Shown one piece after another: positions 1 through 12,400 of a DNA stretch of 64,000 nucleotides. The position numbers and the translations under genes were made by a program. Source of the DNA: Melanocharis versteri. Taxonomy: Eukaryota; Chordata; Aves; Passeriformes; Melanocharitidae. The stretch lies in assembly GCA_013397845.1 (NCBI GenBank), contig VZTG01005248.1:5558893-5622892 (forward strand). Reading direction: 5' to 3'. The notes under the pieces are model-generated. The model was not told the origin of the DNA. It saw only the letters and a list, made by a program, of their open reading frames with translations, and searched no databases. Position 1 is the stretch's first letter; the number at the start of each line of letters is the position of its first letter.

Positions 1-2776
1 ATGAAGGAGCAGTGTAATTCCGGCTCCTTATCCCCTGAGCAGAGTCTCTGAGCACCCAGAAGCTGCCTCTCTTCTTGCACACCCTTGTCGTTGAGGGGCC
101 CAGAATATGTCACTGGCATCACTTTTACTGAACTTGGAGTACTCTAGGGTTTATCCCTGTCAGGTAAATTCTCTGCAATCACAATTTCTGCAGGTTCTTT
201 CTCTGCTCAAGCACTCTACTAAAAAGCCTGTGTGCAAATTTTTCATGCCTTCCCCCAGAAACAGATCAACAGAGTTATTGCAGAGCCCGCTTCCCACCTG
301 TTGTGAACACAGCATCACCTTGCTTTAGCATCATCATCTCCACGTTCAGATGTTAAATTTGTCTCAACTATAGCTAATGTAGGGATAATGTATTAAAAGG
401 AGGGATGTCTTAGAAGAATGGCTCAGGTAAGCTTTGGTGAGGTTGTTTAGACTTCGTAACTTTCCATCAGTGGAATGTGGACCAGCAATGTTTCAAGGAG
501 TAATTAATTAACTGCTCTTGGCACTTTCATTTAATGTGTGCATTGTGCTCCCTACTAAAACAACAGGAGAAAGCTGGTCCAAACACCATGCTTCCCAAAC
601 TGGAAGTTGCTGAAAAGTTGCCTTTGCATCTCAAAATAGCAACAAATAAAAAAAAAAAATCAACTCCAAAAACCTGGGCAAGTGTAAAGTTATACTTTTG
701 GAAGAGATGTTAAAAGCGGCTTTCAGACCCTGACCGTGCAAAGTGCCACCACAGACTCAGTAGTGGGTTAGGACCATTCAAACATAATACAGTGTTTTGT
801 GGGGTTTTCCCTTTGGGGCTGCACAGGGGAGGCAGACTGTGCTGGCTGGATTTTGCCAGTCTGGCCCAGGTTTTGTGCTAACCTCCACCAGAAGGCCCTT
901 GTCCTTGCTTATTGGCTTCCTTCCTGCTCTTCACCTGACTGGGCTGAGTCACTGCAAGATGAGAAAGAACAGCTCTGGCATAACTGTATCATTTCAGAAT
1001 GTCTGGATTCCCCTTCTGTACCTCTTCACTTACTGGAAGAGAGGAGGAGAATCTGAAGAGAGCGATGGGACTTCCCTAGGAAAATTGGGTTAGTCACGTC
1101 CTGCAATCCTTGTGAGGAATCCAGTAAGGAGAAACTCACAGGCTGCTAATGGGCTTGGTAACACCTGACTTTCCAGGCTGCTTTCTCAACATCTGGGCTT
1201 CTGGCCAGGTTGTACCCTAAGTTTTGGCAGAATGCCCTGGAATTACCAGTCTGGCAGCTCTCTTTGTGCCCTGGGCTGTGAATCTCTGCCTTCCATCACA
1301 CTCTGCCCCAGGGCCTTTTGCTGGGGTCTCTGTCACTCATCCCCCTACCCTGCCTGCTCCAAACCTAATGATCTGCTCTCCCTACTCCAGGGAAAAGCCC
1401 ACATCTGCTCCATCTGATGACCACTGACCAGGACTGTAATTGCCACTCTTTTGCTGTCTCAAGGTAGCCGTACCCAGGTTAAATCTAAGCCTTGGCCCCC
1501 TCCCAGCTCACAACACAGTTTCCTCTGGCTGGAACAGTTTCCTCCAGCTCCTGTTCAGCTCCTGTTGCTCTGGCCTCATGACAACATTTTTTTTTTTTTT
1601 AAGAAGCCTGCCTGTGGACATATACGGAGCCAGAGCAATGGTGACAGTTTATTTAATTCGATAGAGGAGCTGGTGAATTGAAGCTGTGCTGAATCATCTT
1701 CCGGTCCATAACAATCCCTTGCTGTGTACTTGACCTTGCCAAGTGTGACAGGGATTATGAAGCTGATCTGGAGCTTGAGGTGGCCGCACAACATCCCACC
1801 CCAGGATAGCCATCTTCTCTGCTAAGCCTCCATGAATTGCTGTTCTGCCAGGCACATGTGGATACGCTAAAGCAGCGGTGTGGCGTATTGGCCCGTGCTT
1901 CTGCCAGCTGGGACATAAATGTGCACCACAGCACTCTGGTTACTGAATTCCATGCTGAATTCAGCACTTGGCCCACTTGCAAAGGTGAAAAGTGCTCACA
2001 AGATGGTCTTCTGCACTTCCTTGTCTTGGAACCAGCACACCATCCTTCTGACCCATGGAGAAGTATTACAGGGAAATATTCTCCAGTGAACCCAGATAAA
2101 CAGCTGCACATCAAAACCGGCTATTTGCGGCTGAAGGATTATTTCCCTCCCTTATCATCATCCACCAAAAAAGAAAAAGAAGAAAAGAGGTCAAAACAAA
2201 TCCTAAATGCAGAGATGCTTAGAAAAGAGCAACAAGTAAAGGATTGAATGACTAACAGCTTCCCAGACTCCTGGGGATCTTCACTGCAGTCATGCACATG
2301 GACAGGGTGTGGCTCAGGGCAGAAGGCTTTGCTCCCTCCCTCTCCAGCATCAGGACACAGATGACAGGGCTGTGTGTGAATAGAACTCTAGTCCAGATTT
2401 CAATTTCCTCTTTATTTCCTCCCTCTGCATTCTGTCTTTCTCTCCCTACCTTGTTATCACCCATTTGTTTTTACGTGTATCCTCCTGACCGTTTTCTCTG
2501 CCTGTTATTTTTTCTCTGCATGTTATTTTCTTTTACACTGAAGGTGACACCTGTGCCTCTTCCCTTCCTGCTTCTCTTCCCAGTCCCTTCAGTTCTGAAT
2601 TTTGTCCAAGATGCAGCCACACACAGTATCGTTCCTACTGCTGAGACCTTCAAGGCTTGTAGAAAAGAGCCGAATTTTCAGCTGTTATTATTAAAAACAC
2701 CTTGTTCCATGATCAACAGAACTAATGAAGCCAGGTTTCCTGCGGTTTCGTGTCTGACTCACTGGTAGGGATAGCC
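1..2776. other. Unassigned single-copy-looking DNA
   Basis: No repeat, RNA gene or convincing exon is seen. Open frames of 136 codons (1837-2247) and 158 codons (2292-2768) on the plus strand show no recognisable domain and are within or near chance length for this composition. A run of 14 T lies near 1588. The stretch leads directly into the CpG-rich patch, so it could flank a promoter, but nothing in the sequence itself shows that. Confidence 0.6.
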
Positions 2777-2931
2777 TCGTCTCCCGTTTCCGTTTCATGT
2801 CCGATGCGACATCCCTCCTCGGCGGCGGAGGCGGGCGCTGCTGCGGGTCCGGAGCGCCGCGTGCTGCCCGCGCTGCCTGCGCCGCCGGGGCCGCGGGCTG
2901 CTGCCAGCACTGCCTCAGCAGCCCGCTTCCT
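2777..2931. promoter_or_regulatory. Small CpG island, possible promoter or first exon
   Basis: This patch holds more than 20 CpG dinucleotides in about 150 bp, with runs such as GGCGGCGGAGGCGGGCGC, while the flanks are AT-rich and nearly free of CpG. Unmethylated CpG islands usually mark vertebrate promoters, so a transcription start here is plausible. A minus-strand transcript would meet a good splice-donor-like CCA|GTGAGT with its GT at 2762-2761. Open frames cross the patch on both strands (2750-3004 plus, 2722-2910 minus), but both are Ala/Gly/Pro-rich, as expected of any GC-rich DNA, and match nothing I recognise. Direction, exon limits and function are unknown. Confidence 0.5.
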
Positions 2932-5900
2932 CCTTCATCTCTCTCTGCTGGAAAACCAATTTGGGTCTCTAGTCGCTGATGCTCACAAATCCCTAGGAAC
3001 TTAATTATCTTTGAGTTTTCTACCTCTTTTATTCATTTGCTTGCAACTAGCCGATGTGTTCTGACATTTTTATGAGGGGCTGATGGGCAGATAAACAGTC
3101 AGATGACAGATTATCAGTGTTTAGGAAGGAAAGTTGTTGCCCTGTGGTCATGGAGATAACCTGGGAGCAACCCAAACAGCTAAAAAAGAACATCAAATCC
3201 TTTATAAAGTTTTGAAAATTGCACTTTCCGTGTGCAGTTTTGATTATCTGCATGCCTACATGTCTGAACAACCTCCTCACATCCTGCTTGGGGATGTCCA
3301 TATCTCAACTCTTCTGAAGGGTGGGGAGGGGGAAGGAAGGGAAAAAAAAATATTCTTCATTAAGCAGCAGTTCATCAGCTGTGCTGGGCAACCATTGAGA
3401 TTCACCCTGCTCTAACACTCCTGCTACCACCATCCTTTACAAGAATTTTTTATCAATAATGGAAAAGCAAAAAGCACAAGAAGTAGGATACTACCTGAAT
3501 GGGTTTAGTCTCATGGCAGAGATACAAAGCATTTATAAGGATTTTTCACTCTCCATTTGATGTCTCTGGTTTGGCTAGGGCACTGCAGCATCTTCTGCTA
3601 GTGACTGAAATGACCCAAATATATGTATTTATATTTTTACAGTCCATAAATCACACTGGGATCTACTTTTTCTGTATAAAAAAAGTGCTAGATAAATCTA
3701 AGGTGTTATTATTAGATTTGTGAAATGTCACTGTGCAAGTCCTGATTTTCATGCCCTTTGCACCAAGCTCACATGGCAGATCAATTTGTATACATCTGGG
3801 GTTGTTCTTTGCTTGATGGATTTCTCAGTGTCCATTTTCCAACTATCCAGAAAAAAAATGTTTAAGGGCAAAATAACCCAAGGTTAATTGTACAATTATC
3901 TTCATTTTTTTTCCTTTGATGCTAGAAAATATTTGATCCACCCAGAGCAAGTGGGTTTTGGTATTTCCTAGCCAACCCTCATTTGATACATTTGTTTACC
4001 CCTGTGCAAAACACTACCCAGTCAGAATTTTTCTTTTGTTTAGTTTAAGAAACATTTTGCATATACTTTTACAGATGTAAATTGCTGCACAAAGGTATGA
4101 GATAAAAAACCAGAAGGCTCTGGATACAATTTCCATGTGGAATCCACAGAAAGCCTTATATGGATGTGTGCAATATCTGTATGCAAATGCATAACTATTA
4201 CAAGTAGCAGCCCTTGCAGTCAAGACTTGATGTTCTAACATTGCCCTGGTTGCACCTGGTTGTGTGTGAGCCTGGTTAAGGGTTCCTTGGTTAATGGAGT
4301 ATAGGCAATGAGTGCATTTTTTAAAGCTATCTTGAATTTTCTGAGGAATTTAATTAAAAAAAATATAAGAATTTTCATCAGGAAGTTTAGTGGTGTTTCA
4401 AAATATAGGTAAAATGAAAATTAATGCAAAATATTGACAATGAGAATTTGGCCCTGCCCTTTTTTTTCCTTCTTCTTTTGTTGTTTAAATAAGTCCTTCA
4501 CAAACACACATACACACACACACTTGTATATATATAAACCAGACAAACCAGCATTTCCAACTTTGATTAAGGCAGCAGCCTAGCAAACACCGAAGCCATT
4601 GCCCTGCCATTCATTTTAACAACAGCCAACATACTTATACTTCGTGTTATTGGTACTTATTCCACTGTTTGAAGACTTGACTATTGGGATCAGCTAACTG
4701 CCATGAATGCTTCTATAAAATATATCTATATTGTAGAAAAATAGTATCATTATTTTTATAAAATAATATAATTATCTACTAATATTTGAACTAATTTTAT
4801 TATGGAGATGTAGGTTATGGAAAAAAAATACAAATAAGAGTTCATGATTACACTGTCCTGTTCAAAAGTTGAAAATCAGATTTACCTTTTCTGTGCTGGA
4901 AATAATGCATCTTTTTGCATCAGTAACCTTAGTTACTGTGTGATTAGTATTTTCCAAATGTGTATTGCAGAAACTTTATATTTATACTATTGAAGTGTGT
5001 CTGAACTATAGTAGTTTAGAATGCAGCTTAAATAGTAGGAGTTTAGGATGGTACAACAACATTAAAGAAGCATTTGTCATTTTAAAATATTTAGACCTTT
5101 CAGAATTCATCAATGACACTTCAGTTAAGAAAGAAAAGTAAAGTATTGACTACTACCACAGAAGCTGTATTTTACCTTTTTATTTAGAGGAAGATTTCCA
5201 AGATAATATGTGTATTTTAAATGACTAGCTGAGCTTCCATCATGTAATGGCAACTAATCAATAAATCATGTGCCATTGTTGTAGCTCAGCATGTCAAATA
5301 GCTGCATTTCAGTGTCCACCCTTGAAGGTGTTGTGCAATTTTTTTGTTCTTGTACATTTCTAGCTCATTAGCCCTGATTCTAAGAGTGGTTATTTTCATG
5401 TCAAGGAAATTGGTAGAAAAATCACGTCTTACCTGCTTCTGCCAAAGGGAGGAGATGGAATGGGGTAATGAATGGGAAACTTCTGTTCCTTAACACTGCT
5501 TGCCACCCATGTGGGTTTGCTAAAGCAGCTTTTCCTCGTGAGCAACATGGAAAATAAATACATGACATCCTGCTAGACATACTGGATGCTTCGATGCTCA
5601 TGGGAGATGGTAAAAGGATGAATGTATTTGAAAGCAGCTTTTGGCATACATAAATCATGAGGTTTGTACTGAGGCCTGGGACATCCAACTCGATGGATTT
5701 TGGTTTGATAACAGCATGAAGATGGACTGATAAACTTTCAATTACCCTGCACGTCTCTGTTACATTTGCCTACCAGAACTCCAGGGCAATCTTCATCTGC
5801 CATGTGAAAACTGCCCTGCATGAGTAGGTGAAATAGGTGGCCAGCATGCATCCAAATCTCTGGTTTAAGAACAGTGGCAAACAGCTGAAAAAGCATTAAC

Positions 5901-6844
5901 CTTTGGTGTGATCTCCCATTGCCATTAATCACATTTGGAGTGCCTTTGCCACCCTGTCAGAGCATCTAAAAATGTTCTTGATGAAAGCGGTTGGTTCACT
6001 TGGACTCAGGCCAGAATAAAGTGGTGTTTGTCCTCAGAGAGATGCAACAAAGAACTAGCCAAAGTGCAGTTGCTGTCTTTTGTCTGCAGTAAACAGCTCT
6101 AGTTCATCAGGATATTGCAAAATCTCAATGTCCTCTATGCATCAGTCTTGAAAATGCTTGGTTTTTTCATGCTTTAATTTATTAGAAGATTAAGTTATTT
6201 TCCTGTGGACAATAACTCAGAGTGTAATAAACCCCGTGTTTATCACAGGCACATCACATAACTGGAATTCATGCAATCTGAAGTGAATTGTGAGGGTTTG
6301 TGTAGGTTTCTGCAAGTACAGAACACAGATGCTCAATTTTCCAATGGCTCTGTTTTATGTGTGTGTATATATATATATATGCATTATGTCTGTGCTTGTA
6401 CTCCTTTCCTGTTTGCAGTATAAAAAAGCCTGGGGTTTCATTTCCGAAGCAATTAATATTTGAGGCTGCAGCTATATTTCATTCTAGTAATTCTTGCATA
6501 AACTATTCTCCTCTGAGAAAGCAGATCACAAAGCCTGGTGTAAAATTTGGGAGAGCTGAAAAAAATTCAGTCACATCGGACCAACTAAGGAACTGTCCTG
6601 TCCTGTTCCAACCAAGGAACCAGTAGCGCAGGCAAATCAGGATTTTGGTCACCTTTTAGATAGTTCTGAATGCTTCTTTCCTTTAAGAAAACTCCTCATT
6701 CAGGGTGGTGCCTCCTCCCAAGGCTTGTCACGCGAAGAGTCACCATTGGATGCAGAATTCCCCTACCAATGGCCCTCTGCAACTTGTGGTTTTTCTCCTG
6801 GGACCTGTGTGACATCACACATGGAGGTTCACAGACCCAGGCAG
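2932..6844. other. Unassigned AT-rich DNA with short simple repeats
   Basis: No gene or dispersed repeat is recognised. Sequence between about 4700 and 4830 is very AT-rich. A short (CA)n run at 4503-4523 passes into (TA)n at 4526-4536, and a (GT)/(AT) run lies at 6358-6380. A G-quadruplex candidate at 3319-3341 is listed separately. Confidence 0.6.
3319..3341 (+). other. G-quadruplex-forming motif
   Basis: Four G-runs of 3, 4, 5 and 3 occur on the plus strand, with loops of 1, 1 and 6 nucleotides. This satisfies the usual G3+ N1-7 rule, and single-base loops favour a stable parallel quadruplex. It lies about 400 bp from the CpG island. Formation in the cell is inference. Confidence 0.6.
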
Positions 6845-6895
6845 CTGGAAAGGACCTCTGAGGTATTTAGAACATAGCCCTGACTTGGAGCAGTA
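6845..6895 (-). mobile_element. Old CR1 fragment, 3' part (left piece of a split copy)
   Basis: On the minus strand this resembles the 3' end of an old avian CR1: a GGAAAGGACCTCTGAGG-type segment followed by remnants of the TCTAGTCC...CTGCTC..AGCAG stretch usual in that family. It continues in register at about 7390-7830 on the far side of a younger plus-strand CR1, so the two pieces are read as one element interrupted by a later insertion. Short and diverged; alone it would be a weak call. Confidence 0.55.
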
Positions 6896-6924
6896 TCACA
6901 CACACCTACAGGTAAATTTTGACT

Positions 6925-7386
6925 TGTTTGTCCAGAGGAGGATCACAGAGTTGATCAGAGGGCTGGAACACCTTTCCCCTGGGGAAAGGCTGAGAGAGTA
7001 GGGGTTGTTCAGCCTGGAGAGAATACAGTTCCCAGGTGGCCTTATTGAAGCCTTTCAGTACCCGAAGGAGACCTATAAGAAAGATGGGGAGAAACATTAG
7101 GCTTGTTACATTAGGACAAGAGGTAAGGGTTTTAAACTAAAAGAGGGTCGGTTTATGTTAGATATAAGAGAATTTTTTACAGTGAGGGTGGTGAAACAGT
7201 CTGGTACAAGCTACCCAGAGAGGTGGTCAATGCCCCATCACTGGACATACTCAAGGTCAGGCTGGACAGGGCTCTCAGCAACCTAATCTAGTTATAGATG
7301 TCCCTGCTCTCTACAGGGAGCTAGACTAGATGAGCTTTACAAGGTGCCTTCCAACTCAAAGTATTCCATAATTCTATGATTCTATG
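6925..7386 (+). mobile_element. CR1 LINE, 5'-truncated, with intact 3' terminus
   Basis: CR1 is the main non-LTR retrotransposon of birds. This copy begins within the end of ORF2 (GTCCAGAGGAGGATCACA-type sequence) and passes through the usual GTTGTTCAGCCTGGAGA and GTGAGGGTGGTGAAACA segments. It ends in the diagnostic ATTCTATGATTCTATG octamer repeats at 7371-7386. About 460 bp remain of a roughly 4.5-kb element, a typical 5' truncation from incomplete reverse transcription. Frames are broken, so it is a dead copy. It sits inside an older CR1 of opposite orientation. Confidence 0.95.
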
Positions 7387-7389
7387 TTC

Positions 7390-7830
7390 TCCTAAAAATC
7401 TTCATTGATGGAGGTCTGAGCATTTTGCAGGCCATCTATCTACCTCTTAACTGTTATTGTAATCCTAATATCCCATCTGAATCTTCCTTACTGCAGATGA
7501 AACACTTTTTCCCTAAGGTTAACAAGGATGTTAAAGCAGGTAGGTTGCTCTTGTCTCTTCACAAAAACCCTTTATGTATTTGAAAATTGCGATTATACCT
7601 TCTCTAAGCCTTCATTCTTTACACTTCTCCTCCACCATTCATTCAAAATTCTCATGTAGGCTGAATTTTCTAGGTCTCTGATTATTTTCTGGGCTTGTGT
7701 AGCTGGGCAGCTTCATCCCTGAAATGCAGTTCTTAACAGTGGCCCTGATCCTTCAGCTGAGCCCTTGCCAGTGGTGAATACAGTGAAAAGATTGCCTCAG
7801 TTGCTCTGCAAGTTATACAGTTATTGTATG
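7390..7830 (-). mobile_element. Old CR1 fragment, ORF2 C-terminal region (right piece)
   Basis: On the plus strand the text follows the reverse complement of an old CR1: a CCTAATATCCCATCTGAATC-like segment near 7470, TTTATGTATTTGAAAATTG near 7571, and CAGCTGAGCCCTTGCCAGTG followed by a GAATACAGTG segment near 7755. Spacing and order match the CR1 ORF2 C-terminus and 3' UTR. Divergence is much higher than in the neighbouring copy. The sequence continues the piece at 6845-6895. Confidence 0.8.
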
Positions 7831-10800
7831 AAACTGGGAAGTCTGAGCTAAAAGGGGCTTGGGAAAATGGTGCACTGAAATGGAGAAGAATTGAACCATG
7901 CTGGTAAGGGGAGTGTGGATCCTGTCAGTAGATGGGTTTGCTTATTAAGTATGCAATGCTTCTAGTGAAGGCCAAGTCTACAATGATTAGATGACCTATG
8001 CCAATGTTACAGTACCCTGAAGATGTTATTTAGTCTTGCTGGATTTGTTTTGTTTTGCATTTAGCCTCCTTTTTTAGCTGACTGAGGAAGAAAAGTATAT
8101 AAAAATAGTAGAATATGACTTAAATTAACTAGCAAAATAAGCGTCCAGGAGGATAAACTTCACTGTCACTAGAGAAAAGAGCCAAACAAAGAGATCTAAC
8201 TAGACAGAAAGGTATGCTCTTTTTACATGCTGGAATGAAGCCAAGTCCTGCATAACTGTCCAGTGGCCAAACTAAAATACCATCAATGCAACCCTAACCC
8301 AATAATTTGACTCCTGGGGCAGCTGTGTCTCACCCAACAGCTCGGAGCCTGAGCAGGGGGATTGAGTCTGGAGACAGTTCATTTAGAGGCATACTAAAAC
8401 TGCAACTGGAGCTTGTAGCTGGCAACTCCTGTCTCCCAAATCTTCACTCTAACCACATTTCTGCTGCCTTTGGCACCTCTCCCAAGCAGTTCTCTCAGCA
8501 TGGTGATACATGGAAGTGAGGAAATGAATGCTGAAAGTAGCAAATGATGATTAATGAATACCTAGTCCCTCTGTTTTACTGTCCTTCCCCTTGTAACATG
8601 TCCTTGATAATTAATTTCTTCAAGAGGGGTTTAACATTATAACTAAGCTGGTTTAAGGTTCCCTTCAATGATTAATGGTTCCCATCCCCTTCCCTGATTC
8701 TGGCCATATAATGCCTCAGCGTATTGGTCCAGTTTGGTACACATCTGACCCCATAAAGTAGGCCTCTTTTGGGAGCCAACAATCAGAAAACAAGAGTTTT
8801 ACTTTTTCTGCTTCCAGAATGCCTGATGATATTGCTCCTTGAGCTGGTTTACCACCATGTTAGGGTGGTGCTAACAGTGGCACATTGGAATAGGATTGGA
8901 ATGGGATGAGAGAACGGCACATGCAGGCAGCAGACCGTTAGATCAACCACTTGATAAGCCTCAACATCCCTTTTTGTTGTTAGAGGGGGAAAAAAGTAAT
9001 GGGAAGCAATCACTAGGTGCTCCATTTGTGTTTTCTCTTCTGAAATCTGTGGTTTTAACAATAGTTTCAGCTTCTACATCACACTGAAGTTGCAGCTGTC
9101 TGTACTTGAAGTAGGTGGGAGGCTTAAGAATGAGATTGTTACAAAATTGTAAAAAAAAAACTGCAACGCAGTTTTAATCCTTCTTTGATCATCTGTTTTT
9201 TTATTTTTCTGTAAGATTCCACTCCCTGGCCCAGCCTCAGAGCAGAAGTCAATAAGGCAGTAGGAACACCCACATATTAAGCTTTCTGCACACCAGTTAG
9301 CATGGGGCATGAGAGTGCTGTGAGTGTGAACTCCTGCTGCCACCTGCCTCTCCTGCCTCCCTCGCTTACAGAAGGACGGAGGCAGCAGGAGGGGCAGCAC
9401 AAGCCAGAATTCAAGCAACATGAGAAATGGCTGGACAATTGCAACTGACAAGCAAGAGACCTGTAAGAGGCAAAATTTAAAGCCTCATTTCAGTTTTCCT
9501 TGTTAGGATGCTGTTAGGCCTCCTACAACAATGACGAGCCTGATATAATCTAAGCAATATTGTATAGCTGAGAGCCGAATAAGGCTCTATCAGACATTAG
9601 AATCTCTCCCTAACGTTTTGCTTCTGATACCCAGGAAATTTTGTTCTGCACTTGGAACAGAAGAGAAATCATCATTTGAATAAAACAAAGAAAACAACCA
9701 AACATTTGGCAAATACATTATTTTAATTGTAAATGTGGTAACTATTTGGAAATGTTGATGTTTTTTGGCAAGAGCAGTGCACACATGTATGTTATTAGTC
9801 ACCCAACACATTAGATTTGTGATAAATATACTTCTTAAAATAGATTTGCTCAGTATTTAGAATTTTTTGTCTTCTTTATTTAATGAATCTCCAAAACTGT
9901 AGCAGATGGAGAGGGGAAAAACATTTTTGACCTCAGAATGGAATAGTTTGATGGAATTGCAGCAGACAGATGACTTCTGTGTGTTAATAGCATCTTATTC
10001 AAAATGGTTACTGCCATGGATCACAGCGCTGTATTACAGGCTTATGATAAGTATTGCTGTAGAACACATTTAAATCTAGTTTGGCAAAGAAGGGTAGAAA
10101 AAAATAATTTTATCTACTATGTCTGCTCCTCAATCCTTTAGCAGTTTTTGTAGTTTGACAAACATTCTTATTTTTGCCATGTTTTCCTAAGAAAATAAGG
10201 CTTATGAACTGATGGTTTGGATTTTTCTCTCTTCCCCCCTAACAAATTTGGAACCGTGTTCTAATTTCAGGTTTTTAAAATATTGATGTCCTAGAAATTT
10301 TATTAAAAATATGTATAGAGGTAGAAGTACCCAAATTGCTGTCATAAAGGAAAAATATGATGTCAGTGAGGTTGGTAAGCAAAATAACTTCAGTCCTTTC
10401 AATGAAGGGATTGAAACAGAAGAGAGATTTAGGCATGCTTCAGGTATGGGAAAGGGTTCATATAGTTGCTGTCACGGTTTTAGGCATTGAAAAAGAGCCA
10501 TAGGATTAGCCGCAGAGATGACTGATTTTGATAATTTTGTATCAAAATACTTTTGTGTGCATCACACAAAGGGAAGGAGATATTTTGCTTCATTTTTAGT
10601 TGCTTTGAGTATTCACAACAGCAACAGCCTACAACGCAAATCTTGGCTCTCTGAATGTTTGAGATATGTGACCTACTGAGAACTTCTGCAGCCTTGGTCC
10701 CCTGGGGTGGCTGGTAGAGGAGTCTTGCTCTCAGGTCTTGCCCTCACCACCACGTTTGCAGCCTGGTGTTAGCTCCGTGCGTATTGATAGCCCAAATGGG

Positions 10801-12400
10801 AGTATTTTCATAGGTTTAAAATGAAGCTCATGTATAATTTTTGGCAGGGTCAGTTCCCACGAGCTCGGTGTTTCTATCACCTAATTGAGCAGCTCTCTTA
10901 ACCCAGGTGAGCCTGGCACGGGCGCCTTAGAGAAGGTTTAATTCTCTCTGACAGCTATCGTTAGCAGCTGAGTGTTCACGTTGCTTCTTTGTTTTCCTGT
11001 GGTGCTTTGCTTGATTCTGAATACCTTTAAAGTGGTGCATGCCTGCAATTACACGTGAAAGCAATATTCATTGTCTTTTCAAAACATGTACTGCAGAAGT
11101 CCAAGAGAGAAAACATAACGAAAGGTCTTTTTAGGTGTGAAAAACATATCCATCTCTGTTAACAGCTGATTTCAGCAGCCTCTTCTGTCACACTCCGGTG
11201 GCTGGGAAAAGTTCTTCCTTTCCTCAAAGAAAAGTGCCCCCCTAACATTACTCTGAGTCAGGGTGAGAAGAGTGAAGAGGAAATTAGTGTTTCTTCTCTT
11301 TTGGTAGTTTTGTTCCACTCAAAGACTGTTAGCAGCCAATGAAAGCAGTTGTGCTCCTGTTGGCTGCCTTCTTTGTGTATTAGGCAGAGGGAAACGGCAA
11401 CCTGCTGTAAAGGAAGGGCCCTTTTCACCAGAAATCATGGAAATTCCCTTATCCTGCCCCCGAGCAAGCAAGCAAGGAAATAGCAACAGGAGATAGCACG
11501 GTGTGTTGGAGGGGAACCGCCACAGAACAATTGATGTGAAAGCCTTCAGCTGAAATCAGCATGTGGCCCACGCAGCTGGCCAGCCTGCCTGCCTGTAGCT
11601 GCAGTAAGGTATTTACACCTTGGACAAAGTAAGAGGAGTGCTAAAAAAACCAGGAGATAATCATTAGACTGTGTTTATTAACAACACAGTGCTTTATCTT
11701 CAAAGTGTTGTGCACAATTAATCAATATATTCAGCAAGCGCAGTAAATGGATAGCATTCATTATCACCCAGTCACTATCTTACAGACAGATTTAAAGTGA
11801 TGAGAAGAAGATACGCTTGAAACCTTGTGAAGCAACATTTTCAACCTACTGTTTGAACTGGTACAACCTCGTTTTGAATTACTTTGTACCACCTTATCCT
11901 TTCAATCCCAGTTGCATCAGGCAAGCATTGCCCACAGGATTGAGAGGGCACTTCAGTGTCCTCTCTCATAACTTTGGTATCTGGCTGTTAGGAGCTAGAA
12001 TGAAACCTGTTCACTTCATAGAAAGATGTGATTACTCTCAGAGGATAGTAATCACTTTCAGTGACTTTAGCAGCAGTAGTTCTGAACCAATATTTTATGT
12101 GAACACCCTCATCGAGTGTACATCTTTCCTCTGGATACAGGAAAGCTGGACTGGAGCTGCACTAGGTTTGAACATAAAACCTGCGGCCTTCTCCGGGTTC
12201 TGAGAGAATGGGTATTCAATGGCATTTGTATCAGTCTCTAAGTCCTGGGCTGAATTTAAGGTACTGGCAGTAGCAAAATAAAACTACAACCAGACCCCCA
12301 AGGCAGGCAGTATCCAGTTAATATCTGACTAGCCACAGAGATGATATATAAAGTTAGACATTCTTACATGGTCTCACACAGTAATACACAGGGTATAAAG
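7831..12400. other. Unassigned DNA, no gene or repeat recognised
   Basis: No exon, RNA gene or dispersed repeat is seen. Open frames here (at most 128 codons, 11817-12203) have no recognisable domain. Two sub-stretches, about 10780-11120 and 11640-11810, look compositionally unlike decayed repeats, with a mix of E-box-like and TAAT-type words. They are raised as possible regulatory elements, without any conservation evidence. Confidence 0.55.

Noticed and set aside
1837..2247. 136-codon open frame with a Lys/Glu-rich C-terminus
   Set aside because: The charged end comes from an A-rich tract (about 2165-2240); no family is recognised and an overlapping minus-strand frame exists.
2292..2768. 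158-codon open frame before the CpG island
   Set aside because: Pyrimidine-rich sequence gives Leu/Ser/Phe/Pro-rich translation; no domain. An overlapping frame on the other strand is equally open.
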